Positions 1 through 7,925 of a stretch of DNA of 64,000 bases are shown here, piece after piece. The notes under the pieces were generated by a model. It made no database searches. It was not told the origin of the DNA and saw only the letters and a list, made by a program, of their open reading frames with translations. A program made the translations under genes and the position numbers. This stretch comes from Candidatus Gastranaerophilales bacterium (GTDB lineage: Bacteria; Cyanobacteriota; Vampirovibrionia; Gastranaerophilales; Gastranaerophilaceae): the NCBI GenBank assembly GCA_944323135.1, contig CALURI010000008.1:1-64000 (forward strand). The letters are read 5' to 3'. Each line of letters opens with the position of its first letter. Position 1 is the stretch's first letter.

Positions 1-338
1 AAAGTAACTCATAAGCCGTGTTCTGTTTCTAAATAATCATCTGTCTTGTATTGAAATTACTTTCAATCTCTAGCGATTTTTCTGAAGTTGGCGGACAGCC
101 TTTATAACCTTCAATTTAATCTTGCATTCGATTGGGGTTTACCTAGCCGACACTTCTCAGTATCGCTGGTGAAGCTCTTAACTCACCGTTGCACCATCGC
201 CTGTGATAAATCCATCGGCAGTCTACATTTCTGTGGCACTTTCCACCGGCTCACGCCGTCCGGAGTTTCTCCGGCAACCTGTCCTTGAATGCACGGACTT
301 TCCTCACCTGAAATTCAGGCGCGATTATTCGATTACTT
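1..338 (-). ncRNA. rnpB: RNase P RNA (bacterial type A)
   Basis: Catalytic RNA of RNase P, which removes 5' leaders from precursor tRNAs. Read on the minus strand it opens with the conserved GAGGAAAGTCCG block (rc of about 294-305) and closes with the conserved ACAGAACACGGCTTA block (rc of 12-26). The ends AAGTAA (rc of 333-338) and TTACTT (rc of 2-7) pair to form helix P1, so nearly the whole molecule is inside the window. The 3' terminus lies at or just beyond base 1. Length and layout fit the ancestral (type A) class. The small plus-strand reading frame across it is not a gene. Confidence 0.95.
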
Positions 339-346
339 TAAAAATA

Positions 347-1024
347 TTATGATGAACTATCTCTAATAGCAGTATTAATTGTTGCATACTCAACAGCTTT
401 TGCATCTTCAGGATTTATTCGTAATTTACCGTTAGATAATATTTGAATTTGATACTGGTCAAAACTATCAGCATCACTCTCTTTTTGTCTCTTATTTATA
501 CCTGCAGAACCATCTACATCAATCAATATAGTTCCGATATTACTTGGAGCAGTGCTACCTTCAAATTTTCCGGGGACTTGTCCTGCTGGCCAAGCGCCAT
601 CTAATCCATTTAAATTCCATCTTACACCATCTGTTGTATAAAATTCCAAACCATTACTTCCTGCAACTTCTGATTTAACATTTAACCTATTTTTAAATAA
701 TTTTGCAAATTTCGTATCACCGCTATATGTTTCACCTTCATATTCTACAGGTTCTTTATAATCAAAGCCATAAGCACAATAAATATCACTGGCACCTGAA
801 ACAACACCAGTACCACAGGCATCACGCATATCAGGATACAATCTTTCATCATTAATTAAAGAACTTACAATTTGTTCTGTAGTATAGAAAGTCTTTTTAA
901 TCATCATTTTATTCTTATTCGGTCTTGTTCTCATAATAGCCGGTGTAACAACCGCAACAAGAATACCTATAACTGCCAGAGCAATCATAAGTTCTGTAAG
1001 TGTAAAACCTTTAAATCTTCTCAT
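347..1024 (-). CDS. Type IV prepilin/pseudopilin-like protein
   Basis: A 225-residue protein with a class III signal: MRRFKG, then FTLTELMIALAVIGILVAVV. A prepilin peptidase would cut after Gly and methylate the Phe, and the Glu at +5 is present. The hydrophobic helix is the assembly scaffold of type IV pili or type II secretion pseudopili. The C-terminal domain (about 190 residues) has two Cys (DACGTG and IYCAYG) that may form a disulfide, and an IDVDG stretch. I start at the ATG at 1024, because the in-frame ATG five codons upstream overlaps the GAGGGA ribosome site that serves this one. It faces away from the 1265 gene. Which pilus-like machine it serves cannot be told, as no assembly genes are in the window. 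Confidence 0.85.
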   Translation of the reverse strand: MRRFKGFTLTELMIALAVIGILVAVVTPAIMRTRPNKNKMMIKKTFYTTEQIVSSLINDERLYPDMRDACGTGVVSGASDIYCAYGFDYKEPVEYEGETYSGDTKFAKLFKNRLNVKSEVAGSNGLEFYTTDGVRWNLNGLDGAWPAGQVPGKFEGSTAPSNIGTILIDVDGSAGINKRQKESDADSFDQYQIQILSNGKLRINPEDAKAVEYATINTAIRDSSS

Positions 1025-1060
1025 TAATATTTCCCTCATAATTTAACAAAATATATTATT

Positions 1061-1089
1061 ATAATAACATATTCATCAAATTTTTTCAA
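1061..1089 (-). promoter_or_regulatory. Promoter of prepilin-like gene
   Basis: On the minus strand, TTGAAA (rc of 1084-1089), a 17-nt spacer and TATTAT (rc of 1061-1066) form a good sigma-70-type promoter. Transcription would begin near 1054, leaving a leader of about 30 nt before the ATG at 1024. Confidence 0.6.
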
Positions 1090-1264
1090 CACGAAATGTC
1101 TGAAAGGATAAATATATAATAATTAAAATTAAATTCAAATTATTTTTATATTTGTAAACTTTTATTAAATAGATAGCAAAATAATATTTTCAGATGAGTT
1201 AATATAATATTCAATCTGGTAGGATTATAGGAGATTGAATAAAAATAAACAGAGGGTTAAACGT

Positions 1265-1678
1265 ATGGTCGATAACAGATCAGCCGGATTTTTCGGAATC
1301 GGAGGCTCTTTCAATTTTAAAAGCGGAGATATTTCAGGAACAGCTGCCAAAACCCAAGACGATAAAATGGGACAGGGTGGGGAATATTTTGCTCAACAAA
1401 GAAATTCCGAAGAAGAAGAGAACCAAAACAGCCAAAAATATACAGACCGAAGTGCACAACTACGTGCAACCCTTAATTCACTGGCAATGATGAATGTAGC
1501 AAATGTTATCAATGCCCGTAAAAAAGCCATTGAAGAACAAAAAGAACGGGAAGCTAATTCAAATAAAGATAATAATTCAAAAAATCCAAATGAACAAAGG
1601 CAAGAAAATGCTGAAAAAGAGCTGGAAGAAGAATTTTATAATCTTGCAAAAGAAATAAAAAATGACAATAAACAATAA
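1265..1678 (+). CDS. Hypothetical charged, Gln/Asn/Glu-rich protein
   Basis: A 137-residue protein of unknown function, not recognised. It has no signal peptide or membrane segment. After a short Gly/Phe-rich start (SAGFFGIGGSFNF) the body is strongly hydrophilic and rich in Glu, Lys, Asn and Gln, and the last 60 residues (KAIEEQKEREANSN to the C-terminus) look like a charged helix or coiled coil. I use the ATG at 1265, preceded by AGAGGG at 1251-1256 with 8-nt spacing; the in-frame TTG 30 nt upstream lies too close to its GGAG. The 3' end carries a weak AT-rich hairpin (1670-1695) shared with the convergent secreted-protein gene. Confidence 0.65.
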   Translation: MVDNRSAGFFGIGGSFNFKSGDISGTAAKTQDDKMGQGGEYFAQQRNSEEEENQNSQKYTDRSAQLRATLNSLAMMNVANVINARKKAIEEQKEREANSNKDNNSKNPNEQRQENAEKELEEEFYNLAKEIKNDNKQ

Positions 1679-1696
1679 AATATGTATTATTGTTTT

Positions 1697-2053
1697 TTAA
1701 TATCCCATAAACATATTCTGCATACCGTTTTGCACACCCCGCATCATCATCATACTATTTGAACTATCATAATTTTGGGGGAATTGACTGTAAGTCATAG
1801 GAGTTCTACCATCATTAGAAGGAGTAATTTGTCCCATTTCTTTAACTGATTTTGGGCTCATAATACTTCTTTCATTTTGTTCCTCTACGATATCAGCGGC
1901 AGAAACAGGTTCTCCTAAACGTGGGTATTTAGGACGTGCAGCGTTATTATTAAAACCAGAAAAAGAATTCTTTGGAGTCAGATTAATTTCTTCTGAAAAT
2001 ACAGGCAAAGCAAAAGTTAGCAACACTAAACTCAAAATAATTTTTTTCAACAT
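1697..2053 (-). CDS. Small secreted protein, Met-rich C-terminus
   Basis: A 118-residue protein of unknown function. Residues 1 to about 20 (MLKKIILSLVLLTFALPVFS) form a standard Sec signal peptide with likely cleavage before EEINL, so the product is probably periplasmic or exported. The mature part is low in hydrophobic residues and rich in Asn, Ser and Pro, and ends with a Met-rich patch (SNSMMMMRGVQNGMQNMFMGY) of a kind sometimes seen in metal binding, though this is only a guess. The ATG at 2053 is preferred over the GTG at 2059, since GGAGGG sits 6 nt upstream of it. It converges with the 1265 gene. Confidence 0.65.
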   Translation of the reverse strand: MLKKIILSLVLLTFALPVFSEEINLTPKNSFSGFNNNAARPKYPRLGEPVSAADIVEEQNERSIMSPKSVKEMGQITPSNDGRTPMTYSQFPQNYDSSNSMMMMRGVQNGMQNMFMGY

Positions 2054-2174
2054 ACACACCCTCCATACTTTATAATCTGATTATATCAAAAAAATACCCT
2101 CTTGAACAGTCTTTTTATTTTGTACGGCGTATGATGTAATTTTTCCACAATATATATATTTAAAGGCTATTTTT

Positions 2175-2183
2175 TGATATAAT
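2175..2183 (+). promoter_or_regulatory. Extended -10 promoter element
   Basis: TGATATAAT is a consensus extended -10 box about 22 nt before the glycosyltransferase ATG at 2206, with AGAGG lying between. No good -35 box is visible, as expected for an extended -10 promoter. Confidence 0.4.
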
Positions 2184-2205
2184 TAAGCAGAGGTTTTTAT
2201 AAAAT

Positions 2206-3831
2206 ATGGATTTAAATGTAGAAATAAAAAATACTAAAATTATTGTTTCATGGGTTCCGACAGATGCAGACTATTACAAAGTTTTTTGCAAAAACAACGG
2301 GGTATATTGTGAATGTGCAAAAATATATGATAATAACTCCATAAGATTTTCACTTTTACCTTACGGAGATAATGAATGTTTTGTACAAGCAATTAAAGAC
2401 GGGGTCGTTATTGATGAATCACGTAGACACCAGTTTTTATTTGATGAAATTGATCTCATATATAGACATGAAAACAATGACGAAGTAAAATTTTTCTGCA
2501 GTAAATACAATGGAGCAAAAGGATATAGACTATACAAAGATGAAAAAGAAATAGGATTTAACGGTTATAAAAATTCGGATACAAATTTTCTGACAGTAAA
2601 AACAGGTGAAGAAAAAGATTTTAAAATCAAACCTTTTACAAAAGATGAAAATGGAAAACGAAATTTTCTTGCATCATCAGCAGTTGTAGATATTACAAAA
2701 AACAAATTTGAAAATATTTCTGTTTATAAATCATATAATTATAATCTTTTCCTTTCTTGGAATTTCAATGGAGATGCAGACGGCTTCCTTGTATATACAG
2801 AAAACAGTGAAAAGCCTATATTTGAAACAAATGACGGATTAAGGCATTATTTACCTTTATACGATTATAAAAGCAGTTTGAAATTTATTGTAAAAGCTTT
2901 TGTAAACACAATTGACGGCAGAGTAATTATTGCAGAATCAAACCCTGTATCTTTAGGATTGAGAAAATATAAAAAACCTGAGGTATCATTGATAATACCT
3001 GCATATAATGCTAAAGATTATATAGCACGAAGCATTGATAGTGCACTGGCGTCTGATTTTAATGATTTGGAAATAATAATAGTAAATGACGGCTGTACTG
3101 ATGATACGCAAAAAATTATCGACTGGTATGTAAAAAATTATCCGAACATTGTTTCAATAATAAAAGAAAACGGCGGAGTAGCAGATGCCAGAAATAAAGG
3201 AATTGATGCCGCAAAAGGTCAATTTATCGCATTTATGGATAATGATGATTTAATAAGACCTGATATGATTAGCAAACTTTACAATTCTATTGTAAAAAAC
3301 AATTGTGATGTTGCAATAGCACCACTATACAGAATTACCGATAACGGATACACTCTTCACTGTAACTTGCCGTTTATGGAAGACATACCTCTTGATATTG
3401 ATAAATATTTTGAAATTATGTACACTCCCGGCTACTATAATTGCGCGATATGGAACAAACTCTATAAAGCATCAATTGTAAAAGAACATCCTTTGGGAAT
3501 TTTAAAATACGAAGATGTATCTTGGACACCTTGCATTTTATCCTATGCAGAAAAATTCTGCTTTTTAAAAACTCCGTTTTACGAATGGGACAGAAAAACA
3601 CGCCCGCAAACTTTCGGAGATATACTTGCCAAAATGCCTGAAGAAAAATTGTTTGAAAACAGAAAACAGGCAATGCTATTCTTTGTAAAAAACGGCAATC
3701 CTGAAAGGATTGAAGATTTAAAAACAGTTGCAAAACGTAGATTAATGCGTTATGCAAAAAAATCCCCGTTAAAAAATAAATATGAAGATTTGATTGATAA
3801 AATAGAAAATAATAAATATAACGAAATATAA
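2206..3831 (+). CDS. Family 2 glycosyltransferase with N-terminal beta-sandwich-like modules
   Basis: A 541-residue protein. The C-terminal half, from about residue 258 (VSLIIPAYNA), is a GT-A fold family 2 transferase: VNDGCTDDT binds the nucleotide, and FMDNDD near residue 348 is the DXD-type metal/sugar-nucleotide site. Such enzymes move a sugar from a nucleotide donor onto a glycan, lipid or protein. The N-terminal 250 residues have about three repeats of an SW-x(n)-Y-V/F pattern (IIVSWVPTDADYYKVF, LFLSWNFNGDADGFLVY) typical of fibronectin type III-like sandwiches, which may bind substrate or partners. No signal peptide is seen, so it probably acts at the cytoplasmic face. It is followed at once by two convergent glycosyltransferase genes, marking a surface-glycan cluster. 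The exact sugar is unknown. Confidence 0.85.
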   Translation: MDLNVEIKNTKIIVSWVPTDADYYKVFCKNNGVYCECAKIYDNNSIRFSLLPYGDNECFVQAIKDGVVIDESRRHQFLFDEIDLIYRHENNDEVKFFCSKYNGAKGYRLYKDEKEIGFNGYKNSDTNFLTVKTGEEKDFKIKPFTKDENGKRNFLASSAVVDITKNKFENISVYKSYNYNLFLSWNFNGDADGFLVYTENSEKPIFETNDGLRHYLPLYDYKSSLKFIVKAFVNTIDGRVIIAESNPVSLGLRKYKKPEVSLIIPAYNAKDYIARSIDSALASDFNDLEIIIVNDGCTDDTQKIIDWYVKNYPNIVSIIKENGGVADARNKGIDAAKGQFIAFMDNDDLIRPDMISKLYNSIVKNNCDVAIAPLYRITDNGYTLHCNLPFMEDIPLDIDKYFEIMYTPGYYNCAIWNKLYKASIVKEHPLGILKYEDVSWTPCILSYAEKFCFLKTPFYEWDRKTRPQTFGDILAKMPEEKLFENRKQAMLFFVKNGNPERIEDLKTVAKRRLMRYAKKSPLKNKYEDLIDKIENNKYNEI

Positions 3832-3842
3832 TATATTTTTTT

Positions 3843-4664
3843 TTAATAGTATAAAAATATTAAAAATGCAGTCTTAAATTTTTTAAAAAAGCTTATTTGA
3901 GTTTTCTTAAATACAGAATATAAAAATTTTCTATCTTTTTCATCAGACGCCAAAAATTCCAATATCACATTTTTTACTTTTAAGCTTTCTGCTTTCATAC
4001 ATTCTTTATCCCGACTTACATTATCCGGATGTCTCCTGTATTTTAAAATCGGTTCTTGAAGATTTGCAAATTTAAGATATCTTACCGCCTTTGCAAACAG
4101 TGCATAATCTTGTGCTCCATAATAACCTTCTTCATAGATTAAATTAAATCTTTCAAAATCACTTCTTCTCCACATACAAGCAGGATGAATTAATTCACAC
4201 CTTTTCAAAAAATCAAGAATTTTCGGATAAGTTTTTGTTTTCCAAATTTTTAATACCGGTTTTTTCAAACTGCAATTACGCTCAGAAAAAACTTCTATCC
4301 AACCGGATATAACAGAAATTTCTTTATTATTCTCCAAAAAATTATATTCTTTTTCAAATCTGTCTGAAAAAGATATATCATCATGATCATGAACTGCTAT
4401 ATACTTACCTTTTGCCAATTTTAACAATTGATTTCTACACTTTGTTATTCCTTGTGTTTTTTCATTCTTATAATAACAAATTCTTTTATCATTATAGGAT
4501 TTTATAATTTCTTCTGCATTATTCGAAGAACCATCATTTAAAATTACAAGTTCAAAATTCTCAAATGTTTGATGAAGTATACTTTCAATACATTCTCTCA
4601 AGTATTTCTCTTTTGTATTATATACCGGCAGTAAAACCGAAATTTCAGGATTCTTATTCCCCAT
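3843..4664 (-). CDS. Family 2 glycosyltransferase
   Basis: A 273-residue GT-A enzyme. The start EISVLLPVYNT and LNDGSSNN are the nucleotide-binding elements, and AVHDHDD (about residues 93-99) is the DXD-type metal site. The central part (CELIHPACMWRR, EEGYYGAQDYALF) matches the usual acceptor-side motifs of polysaccharide or O-antigen transferases. The C-terminus is basic and hydrophobic (KKFKTAFLIFLYY) and may sit on the membrane. Its start overlaps the end of the upstream transferase (4654-5625) by 11 nt, so both are probably co-transcribed and translationally coupled. Donor and acceptor are unknown. Confidence 0.88.
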   Translation of the reverse strand: MGNKNPEISVLLPVYNTKEKYLRECIESILHQTFENFELVILNDGSSNNAEEIIKSYNDKRICYYKNEKTQGITKCRNQLLKLAKGKYIAVHDHDDISFSDRFEKEYNFLENNKEISVISGWIEVFSERNCSLKKPVLKIWKTKTYPKILDFLKRCELIHPACMWRRSDFERFNLIYEEGYYGAQDYALFAKAVRYLKFANLQEPILKYRRHPDNVSRDKECMKAESLKVKNVILEFLASDEKDRKFLYSVFKKTQISFFKKFKTAFLIFLYY

Positions 4665-5625
4665 AATATACTCTCTGTCTTAATAAAATTGCACCCGATA
4701 GCTTTCCAAAATTTTTCACAAACCTTGTAACTGAATTAAAAAATCTTGTTGTACCAAATGGAATTGAAAATGGAATGATTAATAAATTTATAAATACCGT
4801 AAAAATTTTTTCTAATATATAAAAAAACCTTTTAAAAAAATTTTGTTTATTGAAAAACCTTGTAATTGAAACAGAGTAACCGTTATGAAAGGCACGATTT
4901 AAAATCCATTTTATATTTGCCCGCTCATCATTTACGAGTTCAAAATTCACAGCATTATAATTCCAACCAATATTGTAACCTTCATCATTTAATCTTGAAA
5001 AGAAATCTGTATCTTCACTGCCAGAAAAATTAAAATCCTCAGAAAAATAAATATTACTGTCTTTAATTATATTAAGCGGAAAGAAAACGTTTCCACTCGC
5101 ACAAGTCTTTTTATATACACCTAATTTTTTTGAAGAATGCGTCGCAAATACAGGGTTATTTATTATATAAGAAGGATAATCATTCTCAAATTTTTTATAA
5201 GTAGGCCCGCTGCTTATGTAAATATCCTCAAATTTTTGATAAAACTCTATATGATTGACCAACCAATTTATATCTGCAATCTCGTCATCATCAATAAATG
5301 CAATATGGCTTGCTCCATAATTCATAGATTCTTTTATTGCACAATTTCTCGCATTAGATAAACCTTTGTTTGCTTCTGTAACATAATGAATCGGGAGAAT
5401 TTTACAAAATTGCAATGCAATCTTTTCAGAACTTTTTTCCTTATCATTATCAATAACAAGAACTTCTGTCTTTATGTTCTTAGGGTAATGTATACCACAC
5501 AAATTATCCAGCAGTCTTTCTAATTTCTCAGATCTCTTATATGTACAACAACAAATCATTATATAAGTAATTGATAATTTTCTGACTATATCTTTGTTAC
5601 TTTTATTCTTATAAACTATATGCAT
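4654..5625 (-). CDS. Family 2 glycosyltransferase
   Basis: A 323-residue protein. Residues from about 20 (YIMICCCTYKRSEKLERLL) form the GT-A fold, with VLVIDNDK and AFIDDDE (about residue 113) as nucleotide and metal sites. SGSEDTDFFSRL is the ED-type catalytic-base region typical of GT2. The C-terminal third is hydrophobic and aromatic (FFYILEKIFTVFINLLIIPFSIPFG), suggesting membrane association. The start is uncertain: the ATG at 5625 has no clear ribosome site and overlaps the first ATGCAT site of the upstream array; a second ATG (MICCC) lies about 22 codons further in. It is first in a two-gene operon with 3843-4664 and divergent from the XRE regulator at 5771, which probably controls it. 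Confidence 0.85.
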   Translation of the reverse strand: MHIVYKNKSNKDIVRKLSITYIMICCCTYKRSEKLERLLDNLCGIHYPKNIKTEVLVIDNDKEKSSEKIALQFCKILPIHYVTEANKGLSNARNCAIKESMNYGASHIAFIDDDEIADINWLVNHIEFYQKFEDIYISSGPTYKKFENDYPSYIINNPVFATHSSKKLGVYKKTCASGNVFFPLNIIKDSNIYFSEDFNFSGSEDTDFFSRLNDEGYNIGWNYNAVNFELVNDERANIKWILNRAFHNGYSVSITRFFNKQNFFKRFFYILEKIFTVFINLLIIPFSIPFGTTRFFNSVTRFVKNFGKLSGAILLRQRVYYGE

Positions 5626-5744
5626 ACGTATAGTAAATCATAAATCATTATATGCATGCAACAAATTGTTAAGTTTTATATATGTATACATCTAATTAAT
5701 AGAGAATATATGCATTAATGTTCTTAAAAACTATTCGTATGCAT
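5620..5744. promoter_or_regulatory. Phased ATGCAT operator-like array
   Basis: Five copies of a palindromic hexamer lie between the glycosyltransferase operon and the divergent XRE gene: ATGCAT at 5620-5625, 5652-5657, 5710-5715 and 5739-5744, and ATGTAT at 5682-5687. Start-to-start spacing is 32, 30, 28 and 29 bp, close to three helical turns, so bound proteins would face one side of the DNA. Most copies are preceded by TAT. The simplest reading is an operator for the adjacent XRE protein; this is inferred. Confidence 0.5.
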
Positions 5745-5770
5745 CATATTTTAATATTGGAGATGCGGTA

Positions 5771-6139
5771 ATGATGAAGTTTGATGACAAAAAATTTATA
5801 GCGGAAAGAATTAAATATCACCGAAAAAAGATGAATTTAACTCAATCTGAACTTGCAGAAATGGCTGATTTGAGTGATCAACACATTTCAAGGATAGAAA
5901 GAGGATGCTACACACCTTCTCTGACCACATTTTTTCTGCTTGCAAAAATTTTAAAAATTGATTTGAAAGAATTCGGTTTTGATATAAAAGAAACAAATAA
6001 TCCGAAAAAAGACAAGCTTATAGATATTATCAATAAAGCAAATGATAATGAACTTATATTTTTAGATGATATAATTTCTGCACTTGAAAATGCTATGAAA
6101 AAAGTCAGAAAAAATATTCGTAATCATTATTTTATGTAA
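5771..6139 (+). CDS. XRE-family transcriptional regulator
   Basis: A 122-residue DNA-binding protein. Residues 8-65 (IAERIKYHRKKMNLTQSELAEMADLSDQHISRIERGCYTPS and on) form the lambda-repressor-like HTH_3 domain; LTQSELAEMADLSDQHISRIERG is the classic helix 2, turn and recognition helix. The C-terminal part (residues 75-122) is a charged helix for dimerisation or partner binding, with no catalytic or peptidase domain. The first of two adjacent ATGs (5771) is 8 nt after GGAG. It is transcribed away from the glycosyltransferase operon across an array of ATGCAT repeats, so autoregulation and control of surface-glycan genes is likely. A role as antitoxin is less likely, since no small toxin gene is adjacent. 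Confidence 0.85.
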   Translation: MMKFDDKKFIAERIKYHRKKMNLTQSELAEMADLSDQHISRIERGCYTPSLTTFFLLAKILKIDLKEFGFDIKETNNPKKDKLIDIINKANDNELIFLDDIISALENAMKKVRKNIRNHYFM

Positions 6140-6150
6140 AAAAGATTTCT

Positions 6151-6957
6151 TTATAAATAACATTTAGGTTCTTTACCTTGCACAGCAGCATATAATTCAA
6201 CATACTGTTTGGCAGGGCTGGAATCTATTTTTGTTAATAACACTTCTTCAATTTGGAAATATCCGACATCTCCGGACATTTCAATATCAATTCTTATAGG
6301 TTTCTTTTCCCCGTGGTGAATTCCTATTCTTTCAATTGCATTAGCTGAATATTTATGAATATCACCGACTTTTGGAGTAGTATTAATCGCCATCGGGATT
6401 CGTGCCCTTCCTTTTGTCATATCACAACCATCTGCAATCAGGATTATTCCTGCTTCAACAGAATGAATTTTTCTTGAAGACATGTGACCTATAATCGCTT
6501 CTATAGCAAGAGATTTAATTATAGTTCTTCTGTGAAGATTATCAGGAAATACATGCATTAAAGTTCTTTCGATAATTGGTTTTGCAAGAATTACGGACAT
6601 ATCTTCATGCCCTTGTCTGCCAATCATCATACCCAAATCATGCATAAGACCCGCAATTATTACAGCACACATACTATCTTCAAATGTTCCTATCTCTTCT
6701 TTTTCCAAAGAAGTTTGTATCCCGGAATCCTGCAAAAGATTAAGCATTTTTATAGCATTAGCAGCAACCTGCCTCATATGCACAGGTCCATGATCATTGT
6801 AACCAAGACGTTTGATAGAAACATTGTTAGCATAATCCTGCATTTCTTGTAATTCTTCATCTGCAAATAAATAATTAACAAGTTCTGTACAAACAGGATT
6901 TTTCTGTAATCTTTTTAATATTTTAGCTTCTAATGATTGTTCTTTTATCGATTTCAT
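6151..6957 (-). CDS. HD-domain phosphohydrolase
   Basis: A 268-residue protein of the HD superfamily of metal-dependent phosphohydrolases. DHGPVHMRQVAANA (about residues 55-68) gives the first His, LMHDLGMMIGRQGHED (about 104-119) gives the paired HD ligands, and a later IGHMSS and LIADGCDMTKGRARIP supply the distal His and Asp. The RARIP segment after the last Asp is shared with a group of uncharacterised HD proteins. The substrate cannot be told (nucleotide, cyclic nucleotide or another phosphoester). AGGA stands before the ATG, and a consensus TATAAT lies further upstream. It reads toward the XRE gene, with only 11 nt between the stops, and follows the terminator of the rubrerythrin unit. 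Confidence 0.8.
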   Translation of the reverse strand: MKSIKEQSLEAKILKRLQKNPVCTELVNYLFADEELQEMQDYANNVSIKRLGYNDHGPVHMRQVAANAIKMLNLLQDSGIQTSLEKEEIGTFEDSMCAVIIAGLMHDLGMMIGRQGHEDMSVILAKPIIERTLMHVFPDNLHRRTIIKSLAIEAIIGHMSSRKIHSVEAGIILIADGCDMTKGRARIPMAINTTPKVGDIHKYSANAIERIGIHHGEKKPIRIDIEMSGDVGYFQIEEVLLTKIDSSPAKQYVELYAAVQGKEPKCYL

Positions 6958-7029
6958 AATTTTATCCTACTTCTATAATTATATTATACCCCGATTTTTT
7001 TATTTTTCTATCATGGGAATTTTGATATA

Positions 7030-7060
7030 AAAACAGACGGCAATTAAACCGTCTGTTTTT
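7030..7060 (-). terminator. Rho-independent terminator of rubrerythrin
   Basis: The inverted repeat CAGACGG...CCGTCTG is flanked by A and T runs and lies about 20 nt after the rubrerythrin stop. On the minus strand it reads as an 11-bp stem followed by a U tract. Confidence 0.8.
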
Positions 7061-7080
7061 GTTTAAGATTATGACTTTAA

Positions 7081-7623
7081 TTATGAAAAATATCTTTTTA
7101 AAAGTCCGTCAAATGCTCTGCCGTGACGAGCTTCATCTTTAGCCATTTCATGAACAGTATCATGAATTGCATCATATCCTAATTGTTTTGCACGAGCTGC
7201 AATAGCAAGTTTACCTTCGCAAGCTCCTTGTTCGGCATCAGCACGCAACTCCAAATTTTTCTTTGTAGAATCAGTTACAACTTCGCCTAATAATTCTGCA
7301 AATTTAGCAGCGTGTTCTGCTTCTTCAAAAGCATATCTTTTATAAGCTTCTGCAACTTCAGGGTATCCTTCTCTTTCTGCAACTCTTGACATTGCAAGAT
7401 ACATACCTACTTCTGTACATTCGCCGTTAAAATGAGCTCTCAAACCTTCCATAACTTCTTTATCTTCAACTTTTCCGTCACCTACTTTATGTTCACAAGC
7501 ATATACTTTTCCTTCTGCTGTATTTATTTCTTTAAATGTAGTTGCGCCGCAAAGAGGGCATCTTTCCGGAGCTTTATCTGCCTCTGTAGACCAGCCGCAT
7601 ACTGTACATACAAATTTTGCCAT
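7081..7623 (-). CDS. Reverse rubrerythrin (N-terminal rubredoxin domain)
   Basis: A 180-residue non-haem iron peroxidase of the cytoplasm that reduces hydrogen peroxide (and oxygen) in anaerobes. Residues 1-38 are a rubredoxin-like FeS4 domain with CTVCGW and CPLCGA. Residues about 50-180 are the ferritin-like four-helix bundle with carboxylate ligands in [30 protein letters not shown] and [10 protein letters not shown]. The FeS4 domain comes first, the order called reverse rubrerythrin, rather than last as in classical rubrerythrin. AAGGTGG before the ATG and a TTTACA-N17-TATTAT promoter suggest strong expression. It has its own terminator, so it is monocistronic. The family suits an oxygen-exposed anaerobe such as a gut bacterium. 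Confidence 0.93.
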   Translation of the reverse strand: MAKFVCTVCGWSTEADKAPERCPLCGATTFKEINTAEGKVYACEHKVGDGKVEDKEVMEGLRAHFNGECTEVGMYLAMSRVAEREGYPEVAEAYKRYAFEEAEHAAKFAELLGEVVTDSTKKNLELRADAEQGACEGKLAIAARAKQLGYDAIHDTVHEMAKDEARHGRAFDGLLKRYFS

Positions 7624-7673
7624 TTTTTACCACCTTTCTTAATTAAAAAATGATCTCTCTTTTTTACATGAAT

Positions 7674-7702
7674 ATAATACTACATAAACTTTTATTTGTA
7701 AA
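7674..7702 (-). promoter_or_regulatory. Promoter of rubrerythrin
   Basis: On the minus strand, TTTACA (rc of 7697-7702), 17 nt and TATTAT (rc of 7674-7679) lie about 50 nt before the rubrerythrin ATG. No peroxide-regulator operator could be recognised with confidence. Confidence 0.6.
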
Positions 7703-7754
7703 GTAGGAATTATTCTCATTTTTATCCAATTGTTACATTTTATCAATATTTTAC

Positions 7755-7782
7755 AAAAAAAAGACCTTGTATCATCAAGGTC
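7755..7782 (-). terminator. Terminator-like hairpin on the minus strand
   Basis: GACCTTG (7763-7769) and CAAGGTC (7776-7782) pair around a 6-nt loop. On the minus strand the hairpin is followed by eight Ts, an ideal intrinsic terminator. On the plus strand no T tract follows. No annotated minus-strand gene ends just to its right, so it may end a small unlisted transcript from the 7785-7900 region or read-through from 8349-8942. The rest of 7624-7925 holds only promoter sequences. Confidence 0.6.
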
Positions 7783-7925
7783 AAGGTTGGTTATTTTGGT
7801 TATGTTATAGTTTTATATATTATGTAGTTATTAACGACTTCTTACATTTGATATAATTACCCTGAACAATCAAATTTGCCATAACCTATTAAAATGTTTA
7901 CAAAACTTTATGATATTATGTTGAT

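Noticed and set aside
88-288. Plus-strand reading frame across the first 300 bases
   Set aside because: It lies antisense inside the RNase P RNA gene and has no ribosome site or recognisable protein features.
5771-6139. Toxin-antitoxin reading of the small XRE genes
   Set aside because: None of the XRE genes has an adjacent small toxin-like partner; the 12242 and 15252 genes pair with prepilin-like genes instead.
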